Of a DNA stretch of 64,000 nucleotides, positions 34,307 to 45,710 are shown one piece after another. Each line of letters opens with the position of its first letter. The first letter of the stretch is position 1. Position numbers and translations under genes: made by a program. The DNA lies in assembly GCA_025890175.1 (NCBI GenBank), contig JANPYM010000016.1, positions 62,001 through 126,000 on the forward strand, read 5' to 3'. Source of the DNA: Ciborinia camelliae. Taxonomy: Eukaryota; Ascomycota; Leotiomycetes; Helotiales; Sclerotiniaceae. Below the pieces are notes generated by a model, which was given only the letters and a program-made list of their open reading frames with translations, did no database searches and was not told where the DNA came from.

Positions 34307-37300
34307 TCAATGAATTTCAATTTCAATGCGCGTAACGCCCCTAGCCTCCACGACCCTCGCCAAATCTCCATTTGCCTCGGCCCTCTCCCCCTCGCACCAC
34401 CTCCTGCACCCCACTGTCGATCGTGGCCAACGGGACACCAAATATCGATACTGTTGATCCTGCAGCGGTTCACTCGCGTTATATTCTCTCTCTAGCTGTG
34501 ACCACTCCGCCGGCATATCAACATCAGGTCCATATACATCTTCCATGATAACATCGCCTTCCGAGTCATAATTTACACTTTGGTAGCTCCAACCCGAACC
34601 TCTTCGTGATGTGATAATCGTTGATGCATCACGGGAGTTGGATCCGTCTAGTAGATCTGGTGAGATAGTTCCATCGAATGATTGTTGTTCCAGTTGCGAG
34701 CGATGTTGAAGAATCTCCGGTGTGAGAAAATTACCACCCATCTCAACATCACCTTCGTAATCATGTTCTCGTATTGTACCATCTCTCAATACACTTAACT
34801 TTGCAATGTCCATATGCTGTGCATCGTCCATACGCCAGACTTTAGCAATCCCATCCATACTGAATGCCCAAACGGTAACACCTTGACTCGAATCGATTGC
34901 AAGGTCAACTATTCCCGAGCACGTACCAATTTTTTGGCCTTTGATCCTAATTGGCCACATATTTCCCGGAAGAATACCTGGAACCGGATGCCGAGTAAGA
35001 TTGAGCCATTGTTGGAGTTCTTCATCGGGCCACCAATCCAGCCATTGCATGTTCTTGGGATTTCTTGAATTACTTTGCCTTTGTCTTACCGAGCTTTCTA
35101 ATAAATTTTGAGAGCTTTGAGCCGCGTGAAACACATCCCCAGGAACAGAAAACATCCAGACACTCTGCTCTTCCCCACTTCCAAATGCTGCCACAACTCT
35201 GACTCCCCAGCTCAAGTCGGAACCACCAGCGTAGGCTGTTGGACTACCTCTATCTTCTGGTCCCTGGAACCAAACTTTGCGAAGTAACTTGGTGGGTCCA
35301 CCAACAGGTGCATCGCTACCCATGCAGAGAGCTCCAGTACCCGGGTCAGTAAACAAGATATGATACCCATCACTGAGTGGTATGGCGCGATAATGATCAG
35401 AATGGTCAACCCTTCTGCCAGAATCACTTCGAAATCTTCCCGCCGGTGGTCGTACCTGCTGAGCACGCTCCATTTCCTCGTTATTTTCCCCTTGGCTTCC
35501 ACTCCATCCGATTCTTTGCCAAAATGAAGCACCTCTTGGTCTTATTCCATATGCTCTTTCGTGTACGGCTGTGCATTCACTGGGTCTCGCTGCGCCTACA
35601 AATTGGTCAGTAAATGCTAGACCAAGAGCCACTAGCAGTTAAAGATTGGATTCAACCATTATTTCACATTTATATCACTCCTTTTCCCTTAAATTTCTAA
35701 AGCTAGGAATAACACTTACTACTAATGAGTCTCAGCTTTTTCGCCGAGTCCACACTTTTCCGCGGCGGTAAGAAGAATAAGAAATCACTAGGAGCAGTAA
35801 GTGGAAACCATCGATTCAGATCTTGTCCGGTCAAAGCATCAACCCAATGCAATTCAATACCAGCCGAGCAACCAAAAGCTACACACCTCCGTTGAGGACA
35901 TATGGCAACTGAACGAGGAGGGTCATCCTCCGAACAAAGGTTTCGATATATCGAACGCGGGCCGGATTCTACAGGCATTTCTCTGGCCTCCAGATTTGAA
36001 TCTCTACGAGCAGGTAGCTTACTTCGCAATCGACTTCCTGCTCCAACAGAGTGCGGAACTGTTTCTTCGGGAGGATATGAGCTTTTTACAGCACTAGCTG
36101 GTCTAAGCGCTTCATGATAGTCTGGACGCTGAGCTACCCCTGGAGAATTACCGCCACTACGAGTTGTAGCTATCCCAGGAAAAACAAAAGCGGTTGTAGA
36201 TCTTCCAGCTCTTTGTACTGGAGCTGAACTATCCAAGCTTACACGGTCTAGAAACGAGACACCATGGTGGAAGTCACTTCCAGGTGAGAGTGAGAGGTCT
36301 GAACGACTGGAATGATTTGAGGAAAGATCCGGATTTTCATGTTCCGAAGAACTAGGAGGAGCAATATTGCTAAGGGAGATATCGCACACAAGACCCATGC
36401 GACCATCTAGTAAAACAGCAATTGCATACCTATGTGATGAAGTATCCATACTGCAAGCCAATACTCTGTGTGGGCATATTATACTAGTAACTGGACGCAA
36501 GGAGCCAGATTCGACTTCATACCAATTATCCACATCACGATGACTCTTGTTTAGTTCATAAACATAGATTAAACAACCATTTGCAACCATCAAGAACTTT
36601 CCACAGCTACTCACCGTGAAAATAGTTCCAGCAGGAGTTGTATCCTGATATTGAACAGCGACTTCTGTGAAGTCCACAGATGAAGCTTGTAAAAATGCCG
36701 ACTGTTTTGTTTCCTGTGGAAAAGTCTCTGGACTCATAGGTACTCCAGACCCCATCCAGTTTGGCCCAAGGGCACATTCTCTCGAGATTCGTTTACTCAT
36801 TAACCACTCATACTCGGAACTACGTCGGAATCTCGCAAACTTTTTGTCGGAAATTTCCTGTTGAAAACTAGCTTCCCAACCTCCACGTCGCATCATTCTT
36901 TCAAGGAGAGAGCGATCTATACTAGTAAGAAGCCATGTTCTACATGTATGTCTTGCTGAATTAAAATCAGCAGGTGTAAGGTAGTCATATATTTGTTGAA
37001 TGATTTCCGTTGGTAGTTTTGAAAACGTGAAGCATGTTGATTGACGAGCAGATTCTTCTAATCGATCAATAGAAGGTAGAAGATGAGATGATGATTCGGC
37101 TGGTAATGTAGGGTCCGGTGAAAGAGGAGAAGAATCGTTGAAAACCGTTGTAACTGTCCGAGTGAGTGGTTCAATAGGAGATATAGTGGATCCCATAGAG
37201 CTTCCACCAAGAGTTCTAGATCGAAGTCGCCCTTTTAATTCTTTCGCATCAATGGAACCATTCAAACTGGCTGGAGATTCATGTCCGCTAAGCACCTCCG

Positions 37301-38176
37301 AAAAACTATCTCGCTGATGTACATCTCTCAACGGCTCCAGTATTTGGTCATCAAATATTGCACAAAGGTCGTCGGGATTTTCATGAAGAGTATGGCTTCG
37401 ATCGCGTGTTCGTATAGGTCGACCATCCACCTCAATGGTCGTTTTATTTCTTTTAGGTCGTGATTCGGCCCTTTCGAGAGGATTTGGGTACCTTGGACTG
37501 CGCTCTAATGTTCTTCCACGTTCAACTTCTTTTCCTTTATCCCGTCTCCCTTGTTTATCTAGAACACGATCAAGTTGTGGAAGTTCCCAGGGATTGAAGG
37601 GGTAAGGAGAATCGACAACTGTATCATTAATTGAAGTGAGCTACAGATCTCTTAGTTAGTGCACAAGTCTTGGAACATTGTTTGGAGAGGGCCCAAGCAC
37701 ACGCAACGATAATAGACGAGCATAGCTGTTTGGGAAGAATAGGCTTACCAAATGCGATGCTGCAAATACAGGATGACGGTTGGAAGCACTGGTCACCTCT
37801 GAAATAGATTGTTGTCGCCTGCTCGATGAGTCTAGAAGAATCAAAACATCAGTTCACTCCTGCCAATCGTAAATCAACATTCATAGGCAATTTAGAGCTA
37901 CGAACCGCTATACTTCCCTCTCTGCTCACCATCCAATCCTACATCTTTTGATGTGCTGGCTGCGTCTCCAGTCGTCATGATATGTCTTGTTGGAGATTCA
38001 TAAACAGATGTGACGGCAATCGAAGTGTATAAACTCTTAACGATTGGCGGGTGAGACGTTGAACTATGATCTGCAATCGCTCTTGATAAGAGAATCTGGG
38101 AAGACGTAGTGTCGACAGCCCCCTGGTGGGCGGCTATAGTATCGATGATGGTTGAATGATAGGAAATGATTGGCAT
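34307..38176 (-). CDS. Large F-box protein with beta-propeller-like C-terminal half
   Basis: Minus-strand exons 38176-37906, 37831-37749, 37640-35720 and 35595-34307 stay in frame and give about 1187 residues. The F-box (FSKLPTEIIQQIYDYLTPAD followed by FNSARHTCRTWL) lies about 260 residues from the chosen start. F-boxes bind Skp1 in SCF ubiquitin ligases. Downstream segments such as FTVSSCGKFLMVANGCLIYV, SVAICPQRRCVAFGCSAGIE and GYHILFTDPGTGALCMGS look like degenerate WD-type blades, probably the substrate-binding part. Three points are uncertain. The start may be the ATG at 37978 (MTTGDAAS). The first donor is the weak GTTCGT. The last acceptor may be 35632 instead of 35596, adding 12 residues; both are in frame. 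Confidence 0.82.
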
Positions 38177-38563
38177 TACTGATTGAATTTCTTTTTGTAC
38201 TGTTTAAGACACTCAATAACGAAGGTTGAAGAGATAAAAATGATATTTTAGGTATGGAGGTTGTTGTGTCATCACTTTAGAGAGATGATGGAAATGAAAG
38301 GTAAGGATAGTTCATTGGAAATGCATGATGTGTATTGAAGGAATGAGAAATATATATGTTTGTGAATAAGTAAAAAAAGCAATCTGTTCGGGAAAGAGCA
38401 TCGGGTATATATTCTTAAAAACAATGAGAAAATCATAGGGAAGGACCGACCCTCCCCATAACAATCATACCAAAACGCCATTCATGCCATAAACTCGAGG
38501 TTAATCGTGGAGAAAATACCGTATTATGCTAACAATAGGATATGCGCTTCATTTACATTTCAA
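38177..38563. other. Intergenic between two minus-strand genes
   Basis: The promoter of the F-box gene and the 3' region of the channel gene. No gene. Confidence 0.5.
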
Positions 38564-41251
38564 TCATACATTTGAATCACCGACCTCTCTCCAAATATGG
38601 GTGTCCCCAAGACTTATAGAGCTTGCAGCAGATTCTTCACGATCTAATTGTGGAGTGCTGCCGTTAGGCTCGGAATCTGGCGCCTTGTTGATCCAGATCT
38701 TTTCTAATCTACGCATCGTCAGTATGGGGGAGTAAATTTCCTGGAAAGTAACTTACGGTACAATGAGACTTGGATTGATGTATCTCATGCCTCTTTCCCT
38801 GGCTTCGTCAACCGTACTGCCTCTGCGAGTGCGTCCTGGAGGTCTATTGATGCCGATGTCTTCACCAGCAATATTAATATCTGGATTGCTATCCCTTCTA
38901 ATGCTTCTCAAGGCAATAAACCTAATGAGTGGCTGGAACGTCCGTCGGAAGTAATAACTGTACCAGATTGTGAATGGTATTAGAGGTACAACAAGTATAG
39001 CTGGGGTAAAAGCTTTCCTTAGAGCAATAACTCCAGCCATAGTTAATTGGAAGAAGCCTAAGCCGACAAGAAGACGATAAACAATCATAGGCCAGGCACC
39101 TCCAGTAGCATGCTGTGGAGAGTCCATAGCATATAAAAGCTGGTATTTGTAGGTGTAATAGCCTAAAGCGAAGTATGCAAGCCCAAATAACAGAACGAGA
39201 TATCCTGCTGGCTGTATGCTATAGACAATACATAGAATGTAAACGAGGAGTGCCGATGGAAGATAAAATCCGTAGCTGAAAATTGGAGGTTGTACAAGCT
39301 CCGCATAATCCCTAGGAGTCTTGGCACCCATAAGTGTGATAGGGTACAGGGAAACACTTCCAAATTCCAACAGCCTGAAAGGTAAAAGACCGAGAGCTTG
39401 GAGCAAGATGAAATTGGTGTAAAACATGGAGAGATCGGAAATTGATTGGGCAAGCGTATAGGCAATCTTTGTGGTATCCTTCAATGATTCCTGTAAGACT
39501 GGCCAAAATTTACTCGCCGCACCAAAGACCGTAAAAACCAGGAATACGTTAAAGAAGGTAAAGTAGAAGTTTTTTGATATGACGGAGAGCTCTACATCGC
39601 CTTGAGAGATAGAACCTTGCATATTTGCAAGATATTCATACAAGAATGGTATTGCCAAATTTAGTAAAGAGACAACAAGTGTAGGCAAGCCAGTCTGAAC
39701 CAAAGCCTTTAGGATGTCATGGCTTTCCAATACATCCGCAAGACCCGGCCAAACTTGTCGAATTGAGCACAAACTAACGAGACCGGCTAGAGCAGCCACT
39801 GGAATAAGCCAAAAGATGGTGAGAATGAGAATGAAGATAGTGATTGCCCAAGAACGTATCATACGATTTGATCGAGGCAGATAAGTGTTTTTCCAAACGA
39901 TATCCGAAGGTGCGGGGCATGGTCTTGCCATCAGCTGCATCGGTGTTGGATCCAGTAGAGCTTGCACGGCCATTTGGCAAGCGGGTATTGAATCCATAGT
40001 GACAAATGCAAGAGCTGTAGGCTTATATTCCTTCTTCCTAGCATCTTTGATAATATCATCTAGCCTTCGTAGCTGTTCCTCGTAGTAATCGATTGCGTCT
40101 ACTTTCCTGTTTTGGAAATTGAGAAATCCGTACCAGATTCTTGTGGTCGGTCTTGGCTGATCATACAAGGTAATGTGATTCCTTCCTAAAAGGTTATCAC
40201 CCTCATTACCTTGCGAATCTTCCTCAGCCGGTGTTGACTGTTGTGACCGTGCTGGTCCTATAATTGGGCGTTGTTGCTGTCCAAGATGTACAGCCCAGGC
40301 CTCTTCAAGCCGCCTAACAACTTGCGCTCTCTTATCCATCATATCATCGAGTTTTCTCCAATTGCGACATAAAGTCACACTTTCCACCTTTCCTATTTCG
40401 AGCTTCTCCAAGAACTCGGTGATTTTTTCTTCAGACCTCAGCTCCTCCGGTATGCCAGAAAGTTTGATTGTTCGGTCCGTAATCGTGGACTGACTTCCAA
40501 GGTAGTCCTGGCGAACTTGGATTACGCGGTGGGTTTGCCTATTCATGAAATATATCGCAAGTCCAGTAAACACATATGTGAACACAAGATATGACCAGAG
40601 ATAACTGGTGTCGGGTAGTTTTTCGTCGGAGTCTTTTGACATCTCCAATGTTAAGGCTCCGTTCCGTCCACTATGCCAACCTTCTACTAGAGAGTAATCT
40701 GGAATATCAGGGGGGCTTGTTGAATTTCCAAACGGATCGAATACGTAATAATAGTGTTGGTTGATTGGGGCAAGAATAGCAGCTGCCATGATGAACATGA
40801 TCCCGAATAGTTTCATTGACATCTTAAAAAAGGATAGGAACTAATTCAGGTAAGTATTGTTCATCGGTCCGGGAATAGATCGTTAAGACATACGACATAT
40901 GCATCCAATCCAGCAGATGCAAGGACCTGTTCTTCTGTGACTCTATACAAAACAGGCATCCAACCAAAAAAGGTATCCGGCAGCTCTGGCAGATGTGCTG
41001 CGGCATCGATATGCCTTTTGCGTGCTGCATATAAACTCTTCCATTTTGGTCGCAATATCTGCCAATGTCAGCAGAGTTATAAACTCACTGTCGTCCTAAC
41101 TTACGCAGAATCCCAAGAATGCAGAAACACCTAGTGTTAGCGAAAGGACGAGTTGAACGTATATCGCAGTCTGTTGTCCTTCAACATTTGTAGGGTCATA
41201 TGCTGTACAATTCTTCTCGGGAGATCTGGAGGGATCCATAATAGAAGCCAT
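38564..41251 (-). CDS. CSC1/OSCA-type calcium-permeable channel (DUF221 family)
   Basis: Minus-strand exons 41251-41105, 41058-40894, 40840-38757 and 38708-38564, all phase-consistent, give 846 residues. The order is that of the RSN1/CSC1 family. First come an N-terminal membrane helix (QLVLSLTLGVSAFLGFC) and the ILRPKWKSLYAARKR loop. Two further helices follow, then a cytosolic RRM-like loop with RTIKLSGIPEELRSEEKI and FVTMDSIPACQMAVQ. After these comes a membrane channel domain beginning IVWKNTYLPRSNRMIRSW and continuing through many hydrophobic helices (for example LWSYLVFTYVFTGLAIYFM and FNVFLVFTVFGAASKF). The last exon adds a charged cytosolic tail. These proteins are mechanically or osmotically gated cation channels of plasma or internal membranes. 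Confidence 0.93.
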
Positions 41252-42543
41252 GATGAGATTTGGCAGAGGTTGAGTTATTGAGAGAATAACATCACCTCCC
41301 TCGACGAGGAAAACGGCTTGTTATGTCAATTAAGAAGGTTACTACCAATTTCCATCTTTCATGTTGGCGGTGATGGAAAGCCAAGCTATGACGATTTGAA
41401 TTTCACAGGGTTATTATGTAAGCGGGGCGGGAGTAGCCACCCAGGAACGGACTTGCGTCAGCCACGTGCGCCTAAGGTTACAGAAAATACTCTTGTTTCA
41501 GTAGAAGGGGATGTGGATTCAAGATCTAAACTGGGACTGCTTATAAGCAAGGTCCTAAGCTAATACTACGCTAGTATAGTCCCCATGTGACCTGATAAAT
41601 CCACCCCTGTTACTGTTACGGGTAAGGTTGGAGCACGTACCTAAGGTTGCACCGCCACACCGTCATAAACATCAAAACTTCACTCTGCAGACGCTTCAGT
41701 GCCTCACTAACACCAATCTCTCCAGCACACCTGCAGCACACTCGTATCTGACTCTAACTTGTAAATATATGACCTTAAGACCAAAGTTACTCTTTCTTTC
41801 CTCTTCGTTTTTCATTTCTCATATCAAAAGTTAAAGTTTTATTAGAACTTTTGAGATTATTCTTCCACTTCTAGAGCGAAGCGAAAAGGCCTCCACGGCA
41901 GTGGCCCAGCGGAGCGTCATATATATATCCATGGCTGTTTCTTAAATGATTTTACTGCCTTATAGGGAGTGAGATAGATGGAAAGGAATCCTACTTACCT
42001 AGATTGATAGACCAACAGTTTTCTTCGTGTCCTTGGCTTGGTAAGCTTGCTCTTCTCCATACTAGGTAGGTAAGGTATCTAGAAGGAACATTGGACCCAA
42101 TAAACAATTAACAATAGATGTTCTACTATGACAATATAAAACGCAATCTAATGTCAAATGTGCTTCAAGCTATCAATCATATAATATGAAATCCGTTCAT
42201 GTTGGAAAGTCCTTGATTTCGAGCTTACCTAAATTGGGGTCTATTAGCTCCTTCCCTTGTCGTTCTTTCCTTCACGTTAGCTTTCCTTTTCCTCTACCTT
42301 AATCCATGCTATCACCATCTTCCTTTAGCGTCTTTTCCCCCATGCGTCTTTTACCTCCCTATTGATTTCTTCACTTTCCCTCCTACAACATGAATCTGTT
42401 TAATACATACTAGGTACTGTACCTAGTATTCATACTTGTCATCGGTCTTCACTCTACTGTTCCTCACACATGCATGTCCATTAGTTTCTAAATCTCACTT
42501 CGAATTCTCTCTTCATATTCAGTCTCATTGTAAATCTGATACG
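41252..42543. other. Divergent intergenic region
   Basis: The shared upstream region of the channel gene (minus) and the PCH2/TRIP13 gene (plus). It contains TAGGTAGGTAAGG and CTACTAGGTA-type runs and CT-rich tracts (42240-42400). No gene. Confidence 0.5.
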
Positions 42544-44401
42544 ATGACCAAGACAAAGGTAGCAGAAAACGTCACTATAATGGAGAATGAAGGTTTGGAT
42601 CTGTTGATCCCTGATAAACCGACGGTTATTTTCGAGGCTCGACTCCGAACATTTACTGAAGATGAATTGACCTCCCGACATTTAAGACAGGTACGAGAGA
42701 AGGAAATGCCGAGTTTCTGTCCTACAGTCTAACTGACTTACATTACCCTAGGCTCACAATCGACTCTCCAAACTTATTCAAGAGCCAGAAGTTGGAGATA
42801 TCATTTGTAGCATTGATATTGATATATTGCCCCTTCTCGCTCGTAAGCCTTGCTTCATTACACGATGTTCATTACTTGGATAGTTTCTTATTCTGAAATC
42901 AACAGAGAAGAGTGAGAATTGGAAGCAATGGTCGAGCCAAGAGTTGGAATCTTTAGTACCAGTCGAAATCATCTCCGTCGAAAATCAGGAGAAACCAAGT
43001 CATATTACAATTCCAGATGTATTGAGCCGATTCTGTGTCTACAAGATGCATGGTGTTCCACCGCCGCCATCAAGTTCGTTCGAAGGATCCGATAGCACTA
43101 ATCCAGATGATGATTATGATGATCCAGAGATTCCATCGGCCGAGGTTTTTGATATGCCTCATCATGATTTTGACGGATATTGGGAGGAGTAAGTTCTGAA
43201 ATCCTGTTCATCAAATACTCTTCTCAACTGATACATGATAGGCTCATATTTGATCAAAATCACAAGGAAGATCTATCGTGGATGATATCAAACATGCGTA
43301 CGTACAGTTTTCTTGGATTTTTAGTGCCGATGGATTTAATTGACAGTGAGTAGTCACTTTTTCTGCGGACAGCGGATCTGCAAAGAAGAGGATGAGTCCA
43401 ATGGCTTTATTTCATGGTATGTACCAAGAGCCTGTATTCAAATAATGAGAGTGAAATCTAATGTTCATGGGGCTACCAATGACTGTCATTGCCATTTGGT
43501 AATGATCGTTAGGTGTTGCCTCATAAATATAGGTCCTCCAGGAACCGGAAAGACAACATTATGCCAAGCTATTGCACAAAGATTAGCCATTCGACTGGTC
43601 GAAACCTTTCCACATACGAAACTCATTCAAGTCAAGACGGCGACGCTCCTATCCAAGTACTATAGTGAAAGTGCGACCCAAGTCGATGATTTGCTCACTA
43701 AAGTCAAAATAATGTGTCAAAACGATCCACGGCGCATCATCATTGTATTGATTGATGAGGTTGAATCTATTGCTGTATCCAGGCACTCGGGTGTCATGCA
43801 TGGAGAAGCTCAAGATTCATTACGAGCTACCAATGCTCTACTCACTGGATTTGACAGGGTCAGAGCTTGTCCAAACGTTGTGTTCCTGTCGACTTCAAAT
43901 ATGATCGATTGTCTTGACGATGCCTTTGTCGATCGATGCGCCATTCAAATCCCATTCCAACCACCGTCTGAAGAATCCCAATACAAAATATTGAAGGGGA
44001 GTGTGTTGGAGCTGGTGAGAAGACGCATAATCATAGCCGACGTATCGACGCTCATAGATTACACGCAACTGATACAATCCTGGCAAGAAGCCACGCTCTA
44101 TTCGGAATTGCAAAACGATGCACCTACGGGAAAATTGCTCAACATCATCCGGCAACTCAACTCTCCCACAGCGAAGGGTAAGGTCGGCGTATCAGGTCGT
44201 TTCTTAACACAGGTGCCCGAGCAAGCCCTGATGAAATGCGCCAGACCCAACAAGACATTATCCTTGGATGTCGCATTGGACTGCATCAAGAAATTTGTGG
44301 AGGATTTACTGAGCGCGAGAAGTCAGAAGAGAAAGTCAGAGTCAGAAGAACAACCAGATGCAAAACACCACTGCTGCTGTCTTACAAAAAAAGACGAGTA
44401 A
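42544..44401 (+). CDS. PCH2/TRIP13-type AAA+ ATPase
   Basis: Exons 42544-42690, 42752-42842, 42906-43188, 43242-43301, 43373-43416 and 43533-44401 keep frame and give 497 residues. PCH2/TRIP13 remodels HORMA-domain proteins in meiosis and the spindle checkpoint. The N-terminal part ends in FDGYWEELIFDQNHK, the junction typical of TRIP13. The ATPase has Walker A GPPGTGKTT (Lys215), Walker B IIIVLIDEVES (D283, E284), sensor 1 LSTSN, the DAFVDRC segment and a sensor-2-like SGRFL. The intron at 43417-43532 splits the first glycine of Walker A. The fourth intron is less certain, because the donor could be 43298 or 43302 and only the latter keeps frame. The start is the ATG nearest the conserved sequence. 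Confidence 0.88.
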
Positions 44402-44965
44402 TTTATAGGACTGGAGAGGGTGACAAGATGAAATGAGATTCGGATATCAATGAAAGACTGGCTGACATATAAGATGAGATGGAAAATTTGCATATTTCAT
44501 GTAGCTAGAGCGCATTATATTGCATATTAATGGTAGTAATATAGACTGAGGGGCTCCTTGAAATACCTGCAGTAATAACTATCCAATCCAGTCATAGGGA
44601 TCAAAAGAAGAGCTGGTAGAGTGAGTGGTAATAGTAAAAGTAGATTTTAGAGAAAGTTGACTCGAGAACTCAAAGAACATGATCGTAAATGGCTATGAGA
44701 ACCTGATCCTGTGATAGATCATAGGGTAGGTAGGTACATATGGAATGAATGAATGAATGACAATAGATTGTACGATTGATACGTCCCTAGGTTGATTCTT
44801 GATACCTAATCAGTACCTACCTACCTACCTACCTAGATACCAAGTCTCAAGTACCAAGTACCAAGTCCGTGTTGTTTATTATATTGGGTTGGTAATGTGC
44901 GATGCGATGTGATGTGATGCGATGCGTGCTAAAGATTTGATGGAAGAAAGGGATAGCCCTAGGTT

Positions 44966-45069
44966 ATGGGATGGGATGGGATGGGATGGGATGGGATGGG
45001 ATGGGATGGGATGGGATGGGATGGGATGGGATGGGATGGGATGGGATGGGATGGGATGGGATGGGATGG
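44966..45069. repeat. (ATGGG)n pentanucleotide array
   Basis: About 21 near-perfect copies of ATGGG. Confidence 0.97.
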
Positions 45070-45286
45070 TGGTAGGGTAGGGTAGGGTAATGTAGTGAGG
45101 AAAATGATGATGAGGAGGAGGAGGTCATCGTCATCATCGTCATCATCATCATCAACACCACACACACTCTTTGCAAATGAATCCAGGAGAGATATATGAT
45201 ACAATGTTGAATTCCATTCCTTACGCGGAGGGAAAGAAAATCTAATCTCATACAATACAATACAAAATCTAACGGTTGATGTATAG

Positions 45287-45385
45287 GAGGGTAGGTAGGT
45301 AGATAGGTAGATAGGTAGATAGGTAGATAGGTAGATAGGTAGGTAGGTAGGTAGGTAGGTAGATAGGTAGGTAGGTAGATAGGTA
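45287..45385. repeat. (TAGG/TAGA)n tetranucleotide array
   Basis: About 24 units of GTAG alternating with GTAGATAG-type variants. Confidence 0.95.
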
Positions 45386-45630
45386 TTGCGGTGCGGTGAT
45401 GATTTGGATTTGGATTTGGATTTGGGAGATTGGGGGAGAGATTCAAATTGGGTTAGAGTAGATGAATGGAGTAGAGGGATGTAGTTGAAGGAATTGGGGT
45501 TAAAGATAGAGGAGCTGGAGAGCTTGATGAGTTGGGATTGGATGGGATGGGTTGGACCTCTCACTGCTAGAGGATCGTCATCATCTTGATCGTTCTTCTA
45601 AGTTCATCACCATCCATCCATTCATTCTAT

Positions 45631-45710
45631 CGTATCGTATCGTATCGTATCGTATCGTATCGTATCGTATCGTATCGTATCGTATCGTATCGTATCGTAT
45701 CGTATCGTAT
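45631..45710. repeat. (CGTAT)n pentanucleotide array
   Basis: Sixteen perfect CGTAT copies, each carrying a CpG. Confidence 0.98.

Noticed and set aside
44959..45564. Open frames on both strands through Ser-His-Pro and Tyr-Leu-Pro-Thr repeats
   Set aside because: They exist only because the pentanucleotide and tetranucleotide arrays contain no stop codons. There is no conserved sequence.
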